NCBI RefSeq assembly: GCF_003716585.1
Contig: NZ_PTJO01000003.1
Span: forward strand, 186,001-250,000
DNA length: 64,000 nucleotides
Direction of reading: 5' to 3'
Source: Corynebacterium alimapuense
GTDB taxonomy: Bacteria > Actinomycetota > Actinomycetes > Mycobacteriales > Mycobacteriaceae
Shown here one piece after another: positions 9,924 through 19,238 of this stretch (positions within the stretch are counted from its first letter, which is position 1; every line of letters starts with the position of its first letter). A program made the position numbers and the translations under genes. The notes under the pieces are model-generated. The model worked only from the letters and a program-made list of their open reading frames with translations. It did not search any database and was not told the DNA's origin.

Positions 9924-9930
9924 GGTTTGG

Positions 9931-10437
9931 GTGACTACACCTCCGAAGTCCCCGATCCCCGACACCCCGGTGGCACCGGTGACCCATGAACGGGTCGCTG
10001 AACTGCTGGAATCCGAGGGCCTGCAGTACCGCTTGGAATCTGCGCCCGTAACCGATGGTGACCAGCCGGTCACCGTGGTCCGTACCGGTTTCATCAATGC
10101 CGCCATTGCCTTCACCGTTGACGGCCCCAGCTTGGTCTGTGAGTCCATGTGGCGCGGCGAGGTGCCTAAATCTGAGGCACCGAAGCTGCTTGGCTTGGTC
10201 AATGAGTGGAACCAAACTCAGTACATGCCGACATTGCGATTCTTTGAGTCCGCTGCCGGCCAGGGCCATCTGACCGTCAGTGCCCATCGTCAGACTTATG
10301 TCGTCGAGGGCCTCAGCCGTAATCAGATCGGCGCATTCATCATGTCCTCGCTCGATGGTGTTCTCCGCGCCTATGAATGGGTGGAGAAACAACTACCTGA
10401 GCAGGTCACCTGGGAGGAGCCCACCAATGAGCAATAA
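9931..10437 (+). CDS. YbjN domain-containing protein (first of a pair)
   Basis: A 168-residue protein of unknown biochemical function. Its fold resembles YbjN, a family related to type III secretion chaperone-like proteins and found in pairs in actinobacteria. The core runs from VAPVTHERVAELLESEGL through the stretch ending in FFESAAGQGHLTV. I chose GTG 9931 over a start at 9838 because the upstream residues do not look like protein and a -10 box sits at leaderless spacing. The next gene starts inside its stop region, so the two are translationally coupled. It could simply be called conserved hypothetical. Confidence 0.75.
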   Translation: MTTPPKSPIPDTPVAPVTHERVAELLESEGLQYRLESAPVTDGDQPVTVVRTGFINAAIAFTVDGPSLVCESMWRGEVPKSEAPKLLGLVNEWNQTQYMPTLRFFESAAGQGHLTVSAHRQTYVVEGLSRNQIGAFIMSSLDGVLRAYEWVEKQLPEQVTWEEPTNEQ

Positions 10438-10918
10438 TCCAGCAGATCTTTCACCCGTGACCATTGCCCGCATCGTTGAGACCATGAGTGGTTTCGGCGT
10501 CGATCTGGATACTCACGAGGACAATGAAGTTGCTACTGCCAACCTCAATGGAGTGTTGGTGACCTTCGCGGTGCTTGGCTCAGTGGCTATTGTGCGCGCC
10601 GATGCCGTTACTGAGCAGACGCTTGGCGACGCCGATCCTACCTTCTACCTGGCAGCAAACCAGGTCAACTGCGTGAGCTTTGGTGCTCGTGCCACGGTCG
10701 TCGACCGTGCGGAAAACCTCATCATCCGCACTGAGCGTGACCTGCCGATCGCAGCTGGGCTCAATGATGCTCAGCTCGGCGGCGGACTGCGTGCTGCAGT
10801 CGATGCGGTGCTGGCTACTCAAGACGGCATCAAGGCTGCCGCGGAAGAGCTAGACGGTGTTCGCGCTTCTGTGGAAGCAGAACTCGCTGAGCAGGAAGCC
10901 GCTGGCCAGGCTGACTAG
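10427..10918 (+). CDS. YbjN domain-containing protein (second of a pair)
   Basis: A 163-residue acidic protein starting at ATG 10427 behind a GGGAGGAG ribosome site; it overlaps the preceding YbjN gene by 11 bases. It shares the fold pattern with its neighbour (VARIVETMSGFGVD-like helix, then strands including LNGVLVTFAVLGSVAIVRAD) and ends in a charged helix rich in Glu and Ala. The open frame extends further 5', but that part overlaps the neighbour. Function is unknown; pairing suggests that the two act together. Confidence 0.75.
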   Translation: MSNNPADLSPVTIARIVETMSGFGVDLDTHEDNEVATANLNGVLVTFAVLGSVAIVRADAVTEQTLGDADPTFYLAANQVNCVSFGARATVVDRAENLIIRTERDLPIAAGLNDAQLGGGLRAAVDAVLATQDGIKAAAEELDGVRASVEAELAEQEAAGQAD

Positions 10919-10936
10919 CCTGACTCCCCTGGTCTC

Positions 10937-12598
10937 CTAGAGCTCAGTAACCTTGCCTGCTGTTAGTTGCCAATGCCGGTCGGTGCGCACTGCCGTGAGC
11001 ATCCGCCGGTCATGGGTCACCAGCAGCAAGGTCCCTTCATAAGATTCCAAGGCTTGCTCTAGCTGCTGGATCGCCGGTAGATCCAGGTGGTTGGTCGGCT
11101 CATCGAGCACCAAGAGATTAGTACCACTGGTCTGAAGTACCGCCATGGCGGCCCTCGTGCGCTCGCCTGGCGAGAGTTCTTCCACTGGGCGGGTCACGTG
11201 ATCAGCAGTGAGCCCAAATTTAGCCAATAGTGTGCGGACTTCATCCTGAGCCAGCTCAGGATTCAGGCGGCTAAAAGCATCCGCCAGCGGCTCTGCGCCA
11301 GTCAATAGTGATCGAGCTTGGTCGATCTCCCCGATCTGTACCCCAGATCCCAGGCTGGAAGTTCCTTCATCCGGTTGCTGCTGATTGAGCAAAGCTCGAA
11401 GCAGGGTGGATTTTCCGGCGCCATTGGCTCCGGTGATTCCAATCCGCTCGCCTGCGTTGACCTGTAGTGATACTGGTCCCAGGGTGAAATCGCCTTGGCG
11501 GAAGACTGCGTTGCTCAGCGTGGAGACCACCGTGCCAGATCGCGGTGCTGCGCCGATGGAAAATTCTAGCTTCCATTCCTTGCGCGGCTCCTCTACTTCA
11601 TCAAGCCGAGCAATGCGGCTTTCCATCTGGCGGACCTTCTGTGCCTGTTTTTCGCTGGACTCAGTGGCTGCTTTGCGCCTGATTTTATCGTTGTCAGGCG
11701 CCTTTTTCATGGCATTGCGCACACCTTGGCTGGACCATTCGCGCTGCGTCCTGGCTCGAGTGACCAAATCCGCCTTCTTATCAGCGAACTCCTCATAGCG
11801 TTCGCGTTGGTGGCGCCGCACGGTCGCGCGTTCTTCCAGGTAGGCATCGTAGCCACCACCGAATACTCGGTTGGATCTTTGCGCTAGATCTAGCTCCAGC
11901 ACGCTGGTAACACACCTGGCGAGGAACTCTCGGTCGTGGCTGACCAGCACTGCTCCGCCTCTTAGGCCTTGGACGAATGCTTCTAGTTTTTCTAGCCCGT
12001 CTAGGTCTAAGTCATTGGTGGGCTCATCGAGCAAGACAATATCGAAGCGCGAGCACAATAATGCGGCCAGTCCCACACGCGCTGCTTGGCCACCCGATAG
12101 CGAGGTCATTAGTACCTCATTAGAATCCATCGTATCAAGGTCTAGGCCTAGATCCGCGAGCACCACCGGCAAGCGCTCTTCCAGATCGGCTGCACCACTA
12201 GCCAGCCAACGATCAAGGGCTGCGGCATATACGTCGGCTGGGTCTTCAGCACCTGCGGTAGCCGGTTGTCCGAGCGCTGCTGCGGCCTCATCCATCTCCC
12301 GGGTGGCTTCAGCACAACCAGTGCGCCGAGCAATGTAGTCGTTGATGCTCTCACCGACCACGCGTTCGTGTTCCTGAGGCAGCCAGCCGACGAACGCATC
12401 GCCTGGGGAACGTGAGACACTGCCAGCTTGCGGCTGATCGATCCCGCCGAGCAAACGCAACAGCGTGGACTTGCCGGCACCATTAGCGCCGACGACTCCG
12501 ACGACATCGCCTGGGCCCACGCTTAAGTTCAGTGAGTCAAACAGGGTGCGGTGGCCGTATCCGCCGGAGAGATCGCGGGCGAGAAGTGTGGCAGTCAT
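10937..12598 (-). CDS. ABC-F family ATPase (ribosome-associated type)
   Basis: A 553-residue protein with two ABC ATPase domains and no membrane segments. Walker A motifs GANGAGKST lie at about 37-45 and 391-399. The first signature LSGGQ is near 164, followed by LLDEPTNDLDL; the second half has LSPGE and LDEPTNHLDL. A basic, charged linker near residues 265-330 (ARTQREWSS, MKKAPDNDKIRRKAA) corresponds to the P-site tRNA interaction motif of ABC-F proteins. These bind the ribosome E site to relieve stalling, and some give antibiotic resistance. I cannot assign a specific subfamily. It is convergent with the YbjN pair and close to the nusB terminator. Confidence 0.9.
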   Translation of the reverse strand: MTATLLARDLSGGYGHRTLFDSLNLSVGPGDVVGVVGANGAGKSTLLRLLGGIDQPQAGSVSRSPGDAFVGWLPQEHERVVGESINDYIARRTGCAEATREMDEAAAALGQPATAGAEDPADVYAAALDRWLASGAADLEERLPVVLADLGLDLDTMDSNEVLMTSLSGGQAARVGLAALLCSRFDIVLLDEPTNDLDLDGLEKLEAFVQGLRGGAVLVSHDREFLARCVTSVLELDLAQRSNRVFGGGYDAYLEERATVRRHQRERYEEFADKKADLVTRARTQREWSSQGVRNAMKKAPDNDKIRRKAATESSEKQAQKVRQMESRIARLDEVEEPRKEWKLEFSIGAAPRSGTVVSTLSNAVFRQGDFTLGPVSLQVNAGERIGITGANGAGKSTLLRALLNQQQPDEGTSSLGSGVQIGEIDQARSLLTGAEPLADAFSRLNPELAQDEVRTLLAKFGLTADHVTRPVEELSPGERTRAAMAVLQTSGTNLLVLDEPTNHLDLPAIQQLEQALESYEGTLLLVTHDRRMLTAVRTDRHWQLTAGKVTEL

Positions 12599-12699
12599 TT
12601 TTTCATTCTGTCACCGCTACCCCTGATCGACCTATCCCAGATAGGTCACAGCACGCGGGAAGACGCGGGCGTCGATTAGTTTTCTTCCTAAACCCACAA

Positions 12700-12749
12700 A
12701 AAATACCAGCCAGCTACCGAGAATCTACTCGGTAGCTGGCTGGTATTTT
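12700..12749 (-). terminator. Intrinsic terminator after nusB
   Basis: A perfect 22-bp stem (12700-12721 paired with 12728-12749) around a 6-nt loop. The stem ends in A/T runs on both sides, so it can work in either direction. It lies 16 bases past the nusB stop and marks the end of the pepQ-efp-nusB unit. Confidence 0.9.
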
Positions 12750-12765
12750 CACAACATCAAACGCT

Positions 12766-13359
12766 CTAGGAAGTCTGGGTGCTCTCCTCGAGTGAGTCTG
12801 CATCCTCATCGGAATCAGCATCATCGAGGGAGGAACCCGACATCGGGTTATCCGCAGCGAGAGTCTGCGCAACATCATCGAGCACAGCATGGATATACGG
12901 GGAGGCGACATCATTGCCGTATTGGCTAGCCAGCTCCACGCCCTCGACCACAGCCACCGCCGAGTCAACCTCGGGGTTATGCAGGATCTCCCACACCGCG
13001 ACGCGCAAGATTGCCCGGTCCACGGCCGGAAGCCGGTAAAGCTCCCAGTCGGTGGCTAAGAAGCGCTCAATCATCTCGTCGATGCCATCAAGCTCAGCGG
13101 CCGCACCAGCGATGATGACGCGGGTGTAATCGGCAACCGGGGCCACTGCAGCATCGCGCTGAGTAGACAGCGAAATGCGGTCCTCGACCACAGCAACGGG
13201 ATCGATATCGCGGGCTTCCGCCTCAAAGAGGATGTCCACGGCACGACGACGCGCGCGGTAGCGGGCACCGTGCCGACGCCAGTACTTGTCTTCGGTACGG
13301 GCGCTAGCCTGAGTAGCCTCAGCGGCTTCGGTGTCCGGGTGTTGGGAATTCTCGCTCAC
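12766..13359 (-). CDS. nusB: Transcription antitermination protein NusB
   Basis: NusB, with NusE (ribosomal protein S10), forms the boxA-binding part of the antitermination complex on rRNA operons. The 197-residue product starts at GTG 13359 (VSENSQHPD); upstream residues in the same frame overlap the efp end and are not NusB-like. The core shows [18 protein letters not shown], then [22 protein letters not shown] and [22 protein letters not shown], which are strong family signatures. It has an acidic Asp/Glu/Ser tail of about 30 residues after the conserved domain. It follows efp with a short gap, in the order pepQ-efp-nusB. Confidence 0.95.
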   Translation of the reverse strand: MSENSQHPDTEAAEATQASARTEDKYWRRHGARYRARRRAVDILFEAEARDIDPVAVVEDRISLSTQRDAAVAPVADYTRVIIAGAAAELDGIDEMIERFLATDWELYRLPAVDRAILRVAVWEILHNPEVDSAVAVVEGVELASQYGNDVASPYIHAVLDDVAQTLAADNPMSGSSLDDADSDEDADSLEESTQTS

Positions 13360-13384
13360 AGTAAGTGAAAGTCCTGCCTGGGTC

Positions 13385-13948
13385 TTAGTTGGAGACGCGC
13401 GAGACGTACTCGCCGGTACGGGTGTCAACCTTGACCACGTTGCCGGTCTCCAGGAATAGCGGCACCTGGATCTCGGCACCGGTTTCGAGGGTGGCGGGCT
13501 TGGTGCCGCCGGAAGAACGATCGCCCTGCAGGCCCGGATCAGTGTGGGAGACGGTCAAGTCCACCGAGACTGGCAGCTCAGCGAACAGCGGCTCGCCCTC
13601 GTGGAAAGAGACCTGTACGCGCATGTTCTCCAGCAGGAAGTCGCCGGCCTTGCCGAACTTGTCCGGAGACAGCTCAACCTGCTCGTAGTTCTTATCATCC
13701 ATGAGGACATAAGCGGAGCCATCGTTGTAGAGGTAGGTCATGTCACGGCGATCGACGGTCGCGGTCTCGACCTTCACACCAGCGTTCCAGGTCTTGTCAA
13801 CGGTCTTGCCACTGACGACGTCCTTGAGCTTGCTGCGCACGAAAGCGGGGCCTTTACCTGGCTTGACGTGCTGGAATTCGATGATCTGCTGTAGCTTGCC
13901 ATCGATCTTGAGCACGAGACCATTCTTAAAATCGGCCGTGTTTGCCAC
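13385..13948 (-). CDS. efp: Elongation factor P
   Basis: EF-P binds the ribosome between the P and E sites and rescues stalls at consecutive prolines. The 187-residue length is standard. The N-terminal KOW-like domain has the loop KPGKGPAF with Lys32 at its tip, the residue modified in other bacteria; no modification genes (epmA, epmB, ymfI) are visible here. The C-terminal OB domains include [14 protein letters not shown], the EF-P signature region. The gene starts at ATG 13948 and sits between pepQ and nusB. Confidence 0.97.
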   Translation of the reverse strand: MANTADFKNGLVLKIDGKLQQIIEFQHVKPGKGPAFVRSKLKDVVSGKTVDKTWNAGVKVETATVDRRDMTYLYNDGSAYVLMDDKNYEQVELSPDKFGKAGDFLLENMRVQVSFHEGEPLFAELPVSVDLTVSHTDPGLQGDRSSGGTKPATLETGAEIQVPLFLETGNVVKVDTRTGEYVSRVSN

Positions 13949-13999
13949 GAAGTTGTCTCCCTTGTCGGTCGTGTTCTATCTAATATCAGCTTTACCAGC

Positions 14000-15091
14000 C
14001 TACACCACGCGTAGTTCCTTGCTGGTCGGGGTAATGATACGGGCTGGGCCCTGCGTGATCAACAAGGTGTCTTCGATCCGCACGCCGCCGCGGCCGGGGA
14101 CATAAATGCCCGGTTCGATGGTCAGGGTCATGTTCTCCCGCAGGGTGCCTTTGCCGGTCTGGGAAGCAGCCGGCATCTCATGGACTTCCAAGCCCACGCC
14201 GTGTCCGGTGGAGTGGACGAAGAACTCACCATAGCCAGCTTCTTCGATCACGGAGCGGCAGGCGGCATCCACATCAACCAGCTTGGTGCCCGGTGTTGCG
14301 GCTTCCACACCGGCCAACTGGGAGCGCAAGACGATGTCGTAGATCTCACGAGAGAATTCATCGGCCTCGCCCATGATCACAGTGCGGGTCATGTCGGAAT
14401 TAAAGCCACGGGCATGAGCACCGAAGTCGATGACCACTAGGTCACCACGACGAATGATGCGGTCGCCGGCAAGGTGGTGCGGCTTGGCCGAGTTGGGCCC
14501 CGAGGCAACGATGGTGTCAAAGCTGGTTCGCTCTGCTCCGAATCGACGCATCCGGTGCTCTAGGTCTGCGGCGACATCGCGCTCGGTGCGGCCGATGGCC
14601 AGCTCGCCAGCAGCGAGCAATCCTTCAAATGCCCGGCAAGCTAGGTCGGCTACCTCGGCTAGACGGATGCGCTCAGTGTTGTCCTTGACCTCGCGGATCT
14701 CCTCGATGATCCCGGTAACCGGAACCAACGTGACATCGTCCTGGCACGCCTGCTGCAGACGCTCGAGCTGGGAGACTGGCAGATAATCTGCTTCAAAGCC
14801 GACACGGCGCGGGCCTTCGATGCGCCCCAGCAGTGCCTCATCGCTAGGACGGTCAATCACGGAGGAGATATCCGGAACTTCTTCAGCGATCTGGGTGGTG
14901 TAGCGCCCATCGGTGGCGATCTCCGCGGTCAGATCCTTGGCCAGCACCAATGCTCCGGAGGAGCCAGTGAACCCGGAGAAAAAGCGCACGTGAATGGGAT
15001 TGGTAATCAGCATCTCGTCGATGCGCATTCCGGCCAGCTTGGCTGAGAGTGCACGACGTCGGGTGGCGAAGCGAGTATCCGCATATGCCAT
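14000..15091 (-). CDS. pepQ: Xaa-Pro dipeptidase / M24 aminopeptidase
   Basis: A 363-residue pita-bread-fold metallopeptidase that cleaves X-Pro peptides in the cytoplasm. The start is ATG 15091 (MAYADTRFATRRRA) behind GAGGAG; the frame runs further upstream to 15136 but without a ribosome site. The C-terminal catalytic domain shows the metal ligands in order: VIDFGAHARGFNSDMTRT (two Asp), STGHGVGLEVHE (His), TIEPGIYV (Glu) and VRIEDT (Glu). It precedes efp, a conserved actinobacterial pair. Confidence 0.93.
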   Translation of the reverse strand: MAYADTRFATRRRALSAKLAGMRIDEMLITNPIHVRFFSGFTGSSGALVLAKDLTAEIATDGRYTTQIAEEVPDISSVIDRPSDEALLGRIEGPRRVGFEADYLPVSQLERLQQACQDDVTLVPVTGIIEEIREVKDNTERIRLAEVADLACRAFEGLLAAGELAIGRTERDVAADLEHRMRRFGAERTSFDTIVASGPNSAKPHHLAGDRIIRRGDLVVIDFGAHARGFNSDMTRTVIMGEADEFSREIYDIVLRSQLAGVEAATPGTKLVDVDAACRSVIEEAGYGEFFVHSTGHGVGLEVHEMPAASQTGKGTLRENMTLTIEPGIYVPGRGGVRIEDTLLITQGPARIITPTSKELRVV

Positions 15092-15434
15092 GAGATTCTC
15101 CTCGAATTGAAAGTATGTGAGCCTATGTTGATTCAACTCTATCTTCCAGCACCCAAGTCGTGCCGTGAGCTACCTACGGGCACCTGTTTCAGAGCCCCGG
15201 AATCGACGATGTGGCAGCACTGCTGCAGTGATCGCATACATGGTTCGATGTCACCTAATCACACCCAACCGCAGCCCATGGAACGCTGCTAACCAGATCA
15301 ATTTTGACCAGACTCACCGCTGCTAAACCGTCTTCCTGCACGTGCAGGAAGATCGAAGAACTTAAGGCGTCCACGTTGTGGGTTCCCGTTGCGCACTCCC
15401 CTGGCAGCTACGAAGCCAAACCCCTAAAGCCTCC
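15092..15434. other. Intergenic stretch between aroQ and pepQ
   Basis: About 340 bases without a gene between aroQ and pepQ, although all flanking genes run on the minus strand. It holds a 22-bp palindrome at 15331-15352 that could end the aro transcript, and presumably the pepQ promoter. No convincing small ORF or RNA was seen. Confidence 0.5.
15331..15352 (-). terminator. Perfect 22-bp palindrome, probable aro terminator
   Basis: The sequence equals its own reverse complement (TCTTCCTGC, ACGT, then the reverse arm). As RNA it would fold into a 9-bp stem with a 4-nt loop, about 80 bases past the aroQ stop. No T-run follows, so it could instead be a binding site for a dimeric regulator of pepQ. 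Confidence 0.5.
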
Positions 15435-15872
15435 CTAACTGCCAGCTATGTGCTCCAGCGCCAGCAGATAGCCATTGATATCTAGTCCAGCGATCACTCC
15501 TAGAGCGATCGGTGAGAGGTAGCTGTGCGCTCTAAAGGGCTCACGAGCATGCACATTAGAAATATGCACCTCGATAAAGCCGGCACCATCGGCAACCTCT
15601 GCGAGTGCATCACGCAGCGCAACTGAGGTATGAGTGAACCCACCGGGGTTGATGATCACCGGCCAGCCGTGATCGGCGGCCTCATGGACCCAGTCGATCA
15701 ACTGGCCCTCGTGGTTGGACTGCCGGCAGCGAACGCTCACCTCTAAGGCCTGAGCCCGCTGCTCGATCAGCTGCTCAAGATCTGCCAGGGTGGTGGTGCC
15801 GTAGACCTCCGGCTGCCGCTTACCCAGACGGTTGAGATTGGGACCATTGAGTACCAATACGGTCTGAGCCAT
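15435..15872 (-). CDS. aroQ: 3-dehydroquinate dehydratase, type II
   Basis: Third step of the shikimate pathway: 3-dehydroquinate to 3-dehydroshikimate. The 145-residue length is typical of the dodecameric type II enzyme. Visible family motifs are [17 protein letters not shown] (active-site Arg and Tyr), [30 protein letters not shown] (His) and [18 protein letters not shown]. It starts two bases after the aroB stop on the minus strand and completes the row aroC-aroK-aroB-aroQ. Confidence 0.97.
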   Translation of the reverse strand: MAQTVLVLNGPNLNRLGKRQPEVYGTTTLADLEQLIEQRAQALEVSVRCRQSNHEGQLIDWVHEAADHGWPVIINPGGFTHTSVALRDALAEVADGAGFIEVHISNVHAREPFRAHSYLSPIALGVIAGLDINGYLLALEHIAGS

Positions 15873-15874
15873 GA

Positions 15875-16957
15875 TTAGCTCCCCTCCGAGACACCGTCAT
15901 AGGCAGTCTGCAGCTCCGCGAGGCTGGGGCCTTCCAAGCGAGTAGTGCTACCGGCTGCGGTCAGTGCTACGAAACGAATATGCCCGCCCCGGTTTTTCTT
16001 ATCCCGAGTCATTGCGGCATAAAGCTCATCGAAGTACCCGGCCGGGTAGCTTGTGGGCAGTCCCACCGATTCCAGGATCCGGCGATGGCGATCAACCAAA
16101 GGGGCATCGATGAGCCCACGTCCCTGTGCCAAGCGAGCGATAAACATCATTCCGACGGCTACCGCGTTGCCGTGGCGCCAGCGGTAGTTTTCCCGCAGCT
16201 CGACGGCGTGGCCGAAGGTGTGGCCGTAGTTGAGAATCTCGCGCAGGCCAGATTCTTTCAGATCTTGGCCCACCACCGAGGCCTTGACGGTGACCGAACG
16301 GGCAATGAGCTCTGGCAGGTAACCATCGGCGCGCAGGCAGGCTGCTGGGTCTGCTTCATAGCGATCCAGAATGACGGTGTCAGCGATGAATCCGGTTTTG
16401 ATGATCTCAGCAGATCCGGCGATGAGCTCTTCCATGGGCAGGGTATTAAGCCGGTCGAGGTCAATAAAGACTGCATTAGGTTCGTGGAAAGCACCGACTA
16501 GGTTCTTGCCCACAGCGGTGTTGATACCGGTCTTGCCACCAACTGCGGCGTCCACCATCGCCAAGAGCGTGGTGGGCACCTGGATGACGTTAATTCCACG
16601 CATCCAGGAGGCTGCCACGAAACCAGCCAAGTCAGTAACCGCGCCACCACCCAAACCAATGACGAGGTCACCTCGGCTAAAAGCATGCTCGCCCAATCGA
16701 TCCCACAGCTGCCCAACAACCGCTAGGGTCTTGCCCGCTTCAGCATCGGGCACCGGTGCCAAGAATACCTCTAGGCCTTTGGCTTCCACTGCCTCCCGCA
16801 GCTGCTGTGCGGGTGCCACCAACGTGGGCTGATGGATCAATAGCACCTTGGCCGCACCGCTAGCGCTGGCTTGAGCTGCCACCGCGGCATCAAGTCCGTG
16901 GTCGATGACGACCTCGTAGGGGTTGGGTCCGTTCACCGGGATCGTGGTCACGATCAC
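15875..16957 (-). CDS. aroB: 3-dehydroquinate synthase
   Basis: Second step of the shikimate pathway, converting DAHP to 3-dehydroquinate with NAD and a divalent metal. The 360-residue product has [21 protein letters not shown] (nucleotide site), [19 protein letters not shown], and the metal ligand regions [12 protein letters not shown] (Glu), [11 protein letters not shown] (His) and [11 protein letters not shown] (His). It starts at GTG or ATG near 16957, 21 bases after aroK, and is followed at once by aroQ. Confidence 0.97.
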   Translation of the reverse strand: MIVTTIPVNGPNPYEVVIDHGLDAAVAAQASASGAAKVLLIHQPTLVAPAQQLREAVEAKGLEVFLAPVPDAEAGKTLAVVGQLWDRLGEHAFSRGDLVIGLGGGAVTDLAGFVAASWMRGINVIQVPTTLLAMVDAAVGGKTGINTAVGKNLVGAFHEPNAVFIDLDRLNTLPMEELIAGSAEIIKTGFIADTVILDRYEADPAACLRADGYLPELIARSVTVKASVVGQDLKESGLREILNYGHTFGHAVELRENYRWRHGNAVAVGMMFIARLAQGRGLIDAPLVDRHRRILESVGLPTSYPAGYFDELYAAMTRDKKNRGGHIRFVALTAAGSTTRLEGPSLAELQTAYDGVSEGS

Positions 16958-16978
16958 AAGTCCTTTCAGATTATTGGC

Positions 16979-17530
16979 TCAAAGGGTGTCGAGGTAGCCG
17001 AGAATATCGGCGACAACTTGCTGGGGAGTGCGCCCGTCGGTGCGGGTTCGGTAGCCTGCGACCTCGCGATAGAGCGGGGTACGGTCCTTGATCAATGTGC
17101 GGTAATGCTCGGCTGGGTCATCAGCAGCTAGCACCGGTCGAGTGGTCTCATGCGCGGTGCGCCGGATGCCCTCTTCAACGGAGACATCAACCCACACGAC
17201 ATCGTGGTGGCTGAGTAGTTCACGGGTTGAGTCGGTCAACACCGCTCCCCCGCCCAGGCTGACCACCCCACCAATCTCTAGTGCCTCAGCAACATGCCGG
17301 GCCTCAAGTTCGCGGAAAGCTGGCTCACCCAGACTAAGAAACACCTCACCACAAGAGGTGCCAGTTTCTTCCTCAATCAGCTGATCAGAGTCCACCAGGG
17401 GCAAGGCCAATGCGCGCGCTAATCTGCGGCCGATGGTCGATTTTCCGGCACCGGGTGGTCCCACCAGTACTGCTTTGGGCTGGGTGCGGTAGGTTCCGGC
17501 GTAGGGATTGAGATCTTCCAAACCAGTCAC
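16979..17530 (-). CDS. aroK: Shikimate kinase
   Basis: Phosphorylates shikimate at the 3-hydroxyl with ATP. The 183-residue NMP-kinase-fold protein has Walker A GPPGAGKS at 24-31, the shikimate-binding VDSDQLIEEETG (Asp), FRELEARH, and LGGGAVL Walker B-like motif; the lid carries RPVLAADD. It starts at GTG 17530, whose first base is the last base of the aroC stop codon, so the two genes are translationally coupled. Confidence 0.96.
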   Translation of the reverse strand: MTGLEDLNPYAGTYRTQPKAVLVGPPGAGKSTIGRRLARALALPLVDSDQLIEEETGTSCGEVFLSLGEPAFRELEARHVAEALEIGGVVSLGGGAVLTDSTRELLSHHDVVWVDVSVEEGIRRTAHETTRPVLAADDPAEHYRTLIKDRTPLYREVAGYRTRTDGRTPQQVVADILGYLDTL

Positions 17531-18741
17531 TACTGTTCTCCGAACTGCAGGCGGCTGTTGACATACTCCTGGTAAGAAGCAATATTACGGGTAGTCTCGC
17601 CCAGCGAATCGCCGCCAAACTTGGCCAGGACCGCACGAGCGAGAACCAAGGTGACCATGGCCTCAGCAACCACCCCTGCAGCCGGAACTGCGCAGACATC
17701 GGAGCGCTGGTGAATGCCAGTGGCCGCAGATCCATCATTCATATCAATGGTCTTGAGCGCGCGTGGAACCGTGGAAATCGGCTTCATGGCCGCCCGCACC
17801 CGCAGAGTCTGGCCATTGGTCATACCCCCCTCGACACCACCGGCACGGTTACTCAGCCGCTCCACACCATCGTCACCTCGGACAATCTCATCATGGGCTT
17901 TGCTGCCGCGACGGCGAGCTTCCTCAAAGCCATCACCGATCTCAACGCCCTTGATTGCTTGGATGCCCATCAACGCTGCCGCCAGCTGGGAATCAAGGCG
18001 ATCATCACCGGAGACATGCGAGCCCAAGCCGATGGGCAGTCCCTCAACGACGACCTCGACGACGCCGCCGAGAGTATCGCCAGCCTTTTTAGCGGCTTCG
18101 ATCTCGCTGATCATCGAGGCTTCAGCATCTTTGTCGAAGGCACGCACCGGGGAGGCATCAATATCTGATAGGTCGGCGAAAGTAGGCTCAGGGCCGGTGT
18201 AGCTATCCGAAGCACCGATGGCGATCACGTGAGAGAGGACTTCTACTCCCAGGGTCTCGCGCAGGAAGCTACGAGCCACGGCCGCAGCTGCCACACGGGC
18301 GGCGGTTTCTCTGGCTGAAGAGCGCTCCAGGATAGGGCGGGCTTCATCGACGTCGTATTTGATCATGCCGGAGAAATCAGCGTGACCTGGGCGCGGGCGG
18401 GTGAGCTTAGCCCCACGCCCAGAGCTCATCGCGGTGGCGATTTCTTCATCATTAAGATCTACCGGCTCAGCCGACATGATGGTGGTCCACTTGGGCCACT
18501 CACTGTTGCCAATCATGATGGCGATTGGGCTGCCCAAAGTAAGTCCGTGGCGAATACCGGTGAGCAGCGTTAACTCATCGGCCTCAAATTTCATGCGAGC
18601 GCCACGGCCATAGCCCAGGCGACGTCGGGCGAGTTCTCGAGAAATCTCCTCCTTGGTCACCGGCACGCCGGCGGGCATGTGCTCAAGCATGGCGATAAGT
18701 GCCTGACCGTGGGATTCACCTGCAGTAGTCCATCGAAGCAT
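17530..18741 (-). CDS. aroC: Chorismate synthase
   Basis: Last step of the shikimate pathway: EPSP to chorismate with reduced FMN. The 403-residue product shows the family signatures [20 protein letters not shown] at the N-terminus, [29 protein letters not shown], and [26 protein letters not shown] followed by [15 protein letters not shown]. It is the first of four coupled aro genes on the minus strand. Confidence 0.97.
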   Translation of the reverse strand: MLRWTTAGESHGQALIAMLEHMPAGVPVTKEEISRELARRRLGYGRGARMKFEADELTLLTGIRHGLTLGSPIAIMIGNSEWPKWTTIMSAEPVDLNDEEIATAMSSGRGAKLTRPRPGHADFSGMIKYDVDEARPILERSSARETAARVAAAAVARSFLRETLGVEVLSHVIAIGASDSYTGPEPTFADLSDIDASPVRAFDKDAEASMISEIEAAKKAGDTLGGVVEVVVEGLPIGLGSHVSGDDRLDSQLAAALMGIQAIKGVEIGDGFEEARRRGSKAHDEIVRGDDGVERLSNRAGGVEGGMTNGQTLRVRAAMKPISTVPRALKTIDMNDGSAATGIHQRSDVCAVPAAGVVAEAMVTLVLARAVLAKFGGDSLGETTRNIASYQEYVNSRLQFGEQ

Positions 18742-18811
18742 GCCGGTATTGTCTCATGCCACCCCATCACTGTGGTGATGGACTCGGTTAATAGCAGTTT
18801 GCGAGCCTTCT

Positions 18812-19228
18812 TTAAGCTAAGGCCACAGCCGCCACGGTGGCTCCCAACATCGATGGACCGTGCGCCACCGTCCCAGATCGGCTCAACAATCCGCGCACAA
18901 TAGTCATCATTGACGCACCCAGCACTGTGGCAAACCACAGCACTGGACCACCAGTGCCAGCAACAATTCCCAGGCTCAGCGCCAGCTTGATATCTCCCCC
19001 GCCGATCCCGCCGGCAACTAGCCCGATCAGGAGATACAGGCCGGCCCACGCCAGCCCGCCTAGTAGCAGCCACGGTTCCACCAGGATCGCACCTGTCCCT
19101 GCGCCCACAGCCGCAGGCAGCGTCAAGGAATCGGGCAGCCGACGTTGCTTTTCATCATAAATAGTCAACGCCACCGCCCAACAGGCGATGGCGACGATTG
19201 CTCCCCCGAGCACTGCACTGCCCCACAT
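18812..19228 (-). CDS. A24 family prepilin peptidase, short form
   Basis: A 138-residue membrane protein starting at ATG 19228 (MWGSAVLGG). It is an aspartyl protease of the GxGD class: the first Asp is in TIYDEKQRRLPD, the second in GGGDIKLAL. It lacks the N-terminal methylase domain of PilD, as usual for actinobacteria, and has about four hydrophobic segments. It would process type IV pilin-like (Flp/Tad or competence) precursors. It starts 10 bases after aroE; no pilin genes are visible here, so its substrates are elsewhere. Confidence 0.85.
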   Translation of the reverse strand: MWGSAVLGGAIVAIACWAVALTIYDEKQRRLPDSLTLPAAVGAGTGAILVEPWLLLGGLAWAGLYLLIGLVAGGIGGGDIKLALSLGIVAGTGGPVLWFATVLGASMMTIVRGLLSRSGTVAHGPSMLGATVAAVALA

Positions 19229-19238
19229 GCGTGCGAGC

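Larger units (their letters stand above)
8962..9930. other. Gene-poor island edge
   Basis: Nearly 1 kb without a convincing gene. It contains the upstream region of the helicase-nuclease gene, one 29-bp ISL3-like end (9295-9323), and sequence with scattered stops in all frames. A reading frame open from 9838 merges into the YbjN gene, but the GTG at 9931 is the better start. I recognise no other gene fragment, tRNA or attachment site. Confidence 0.5.
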
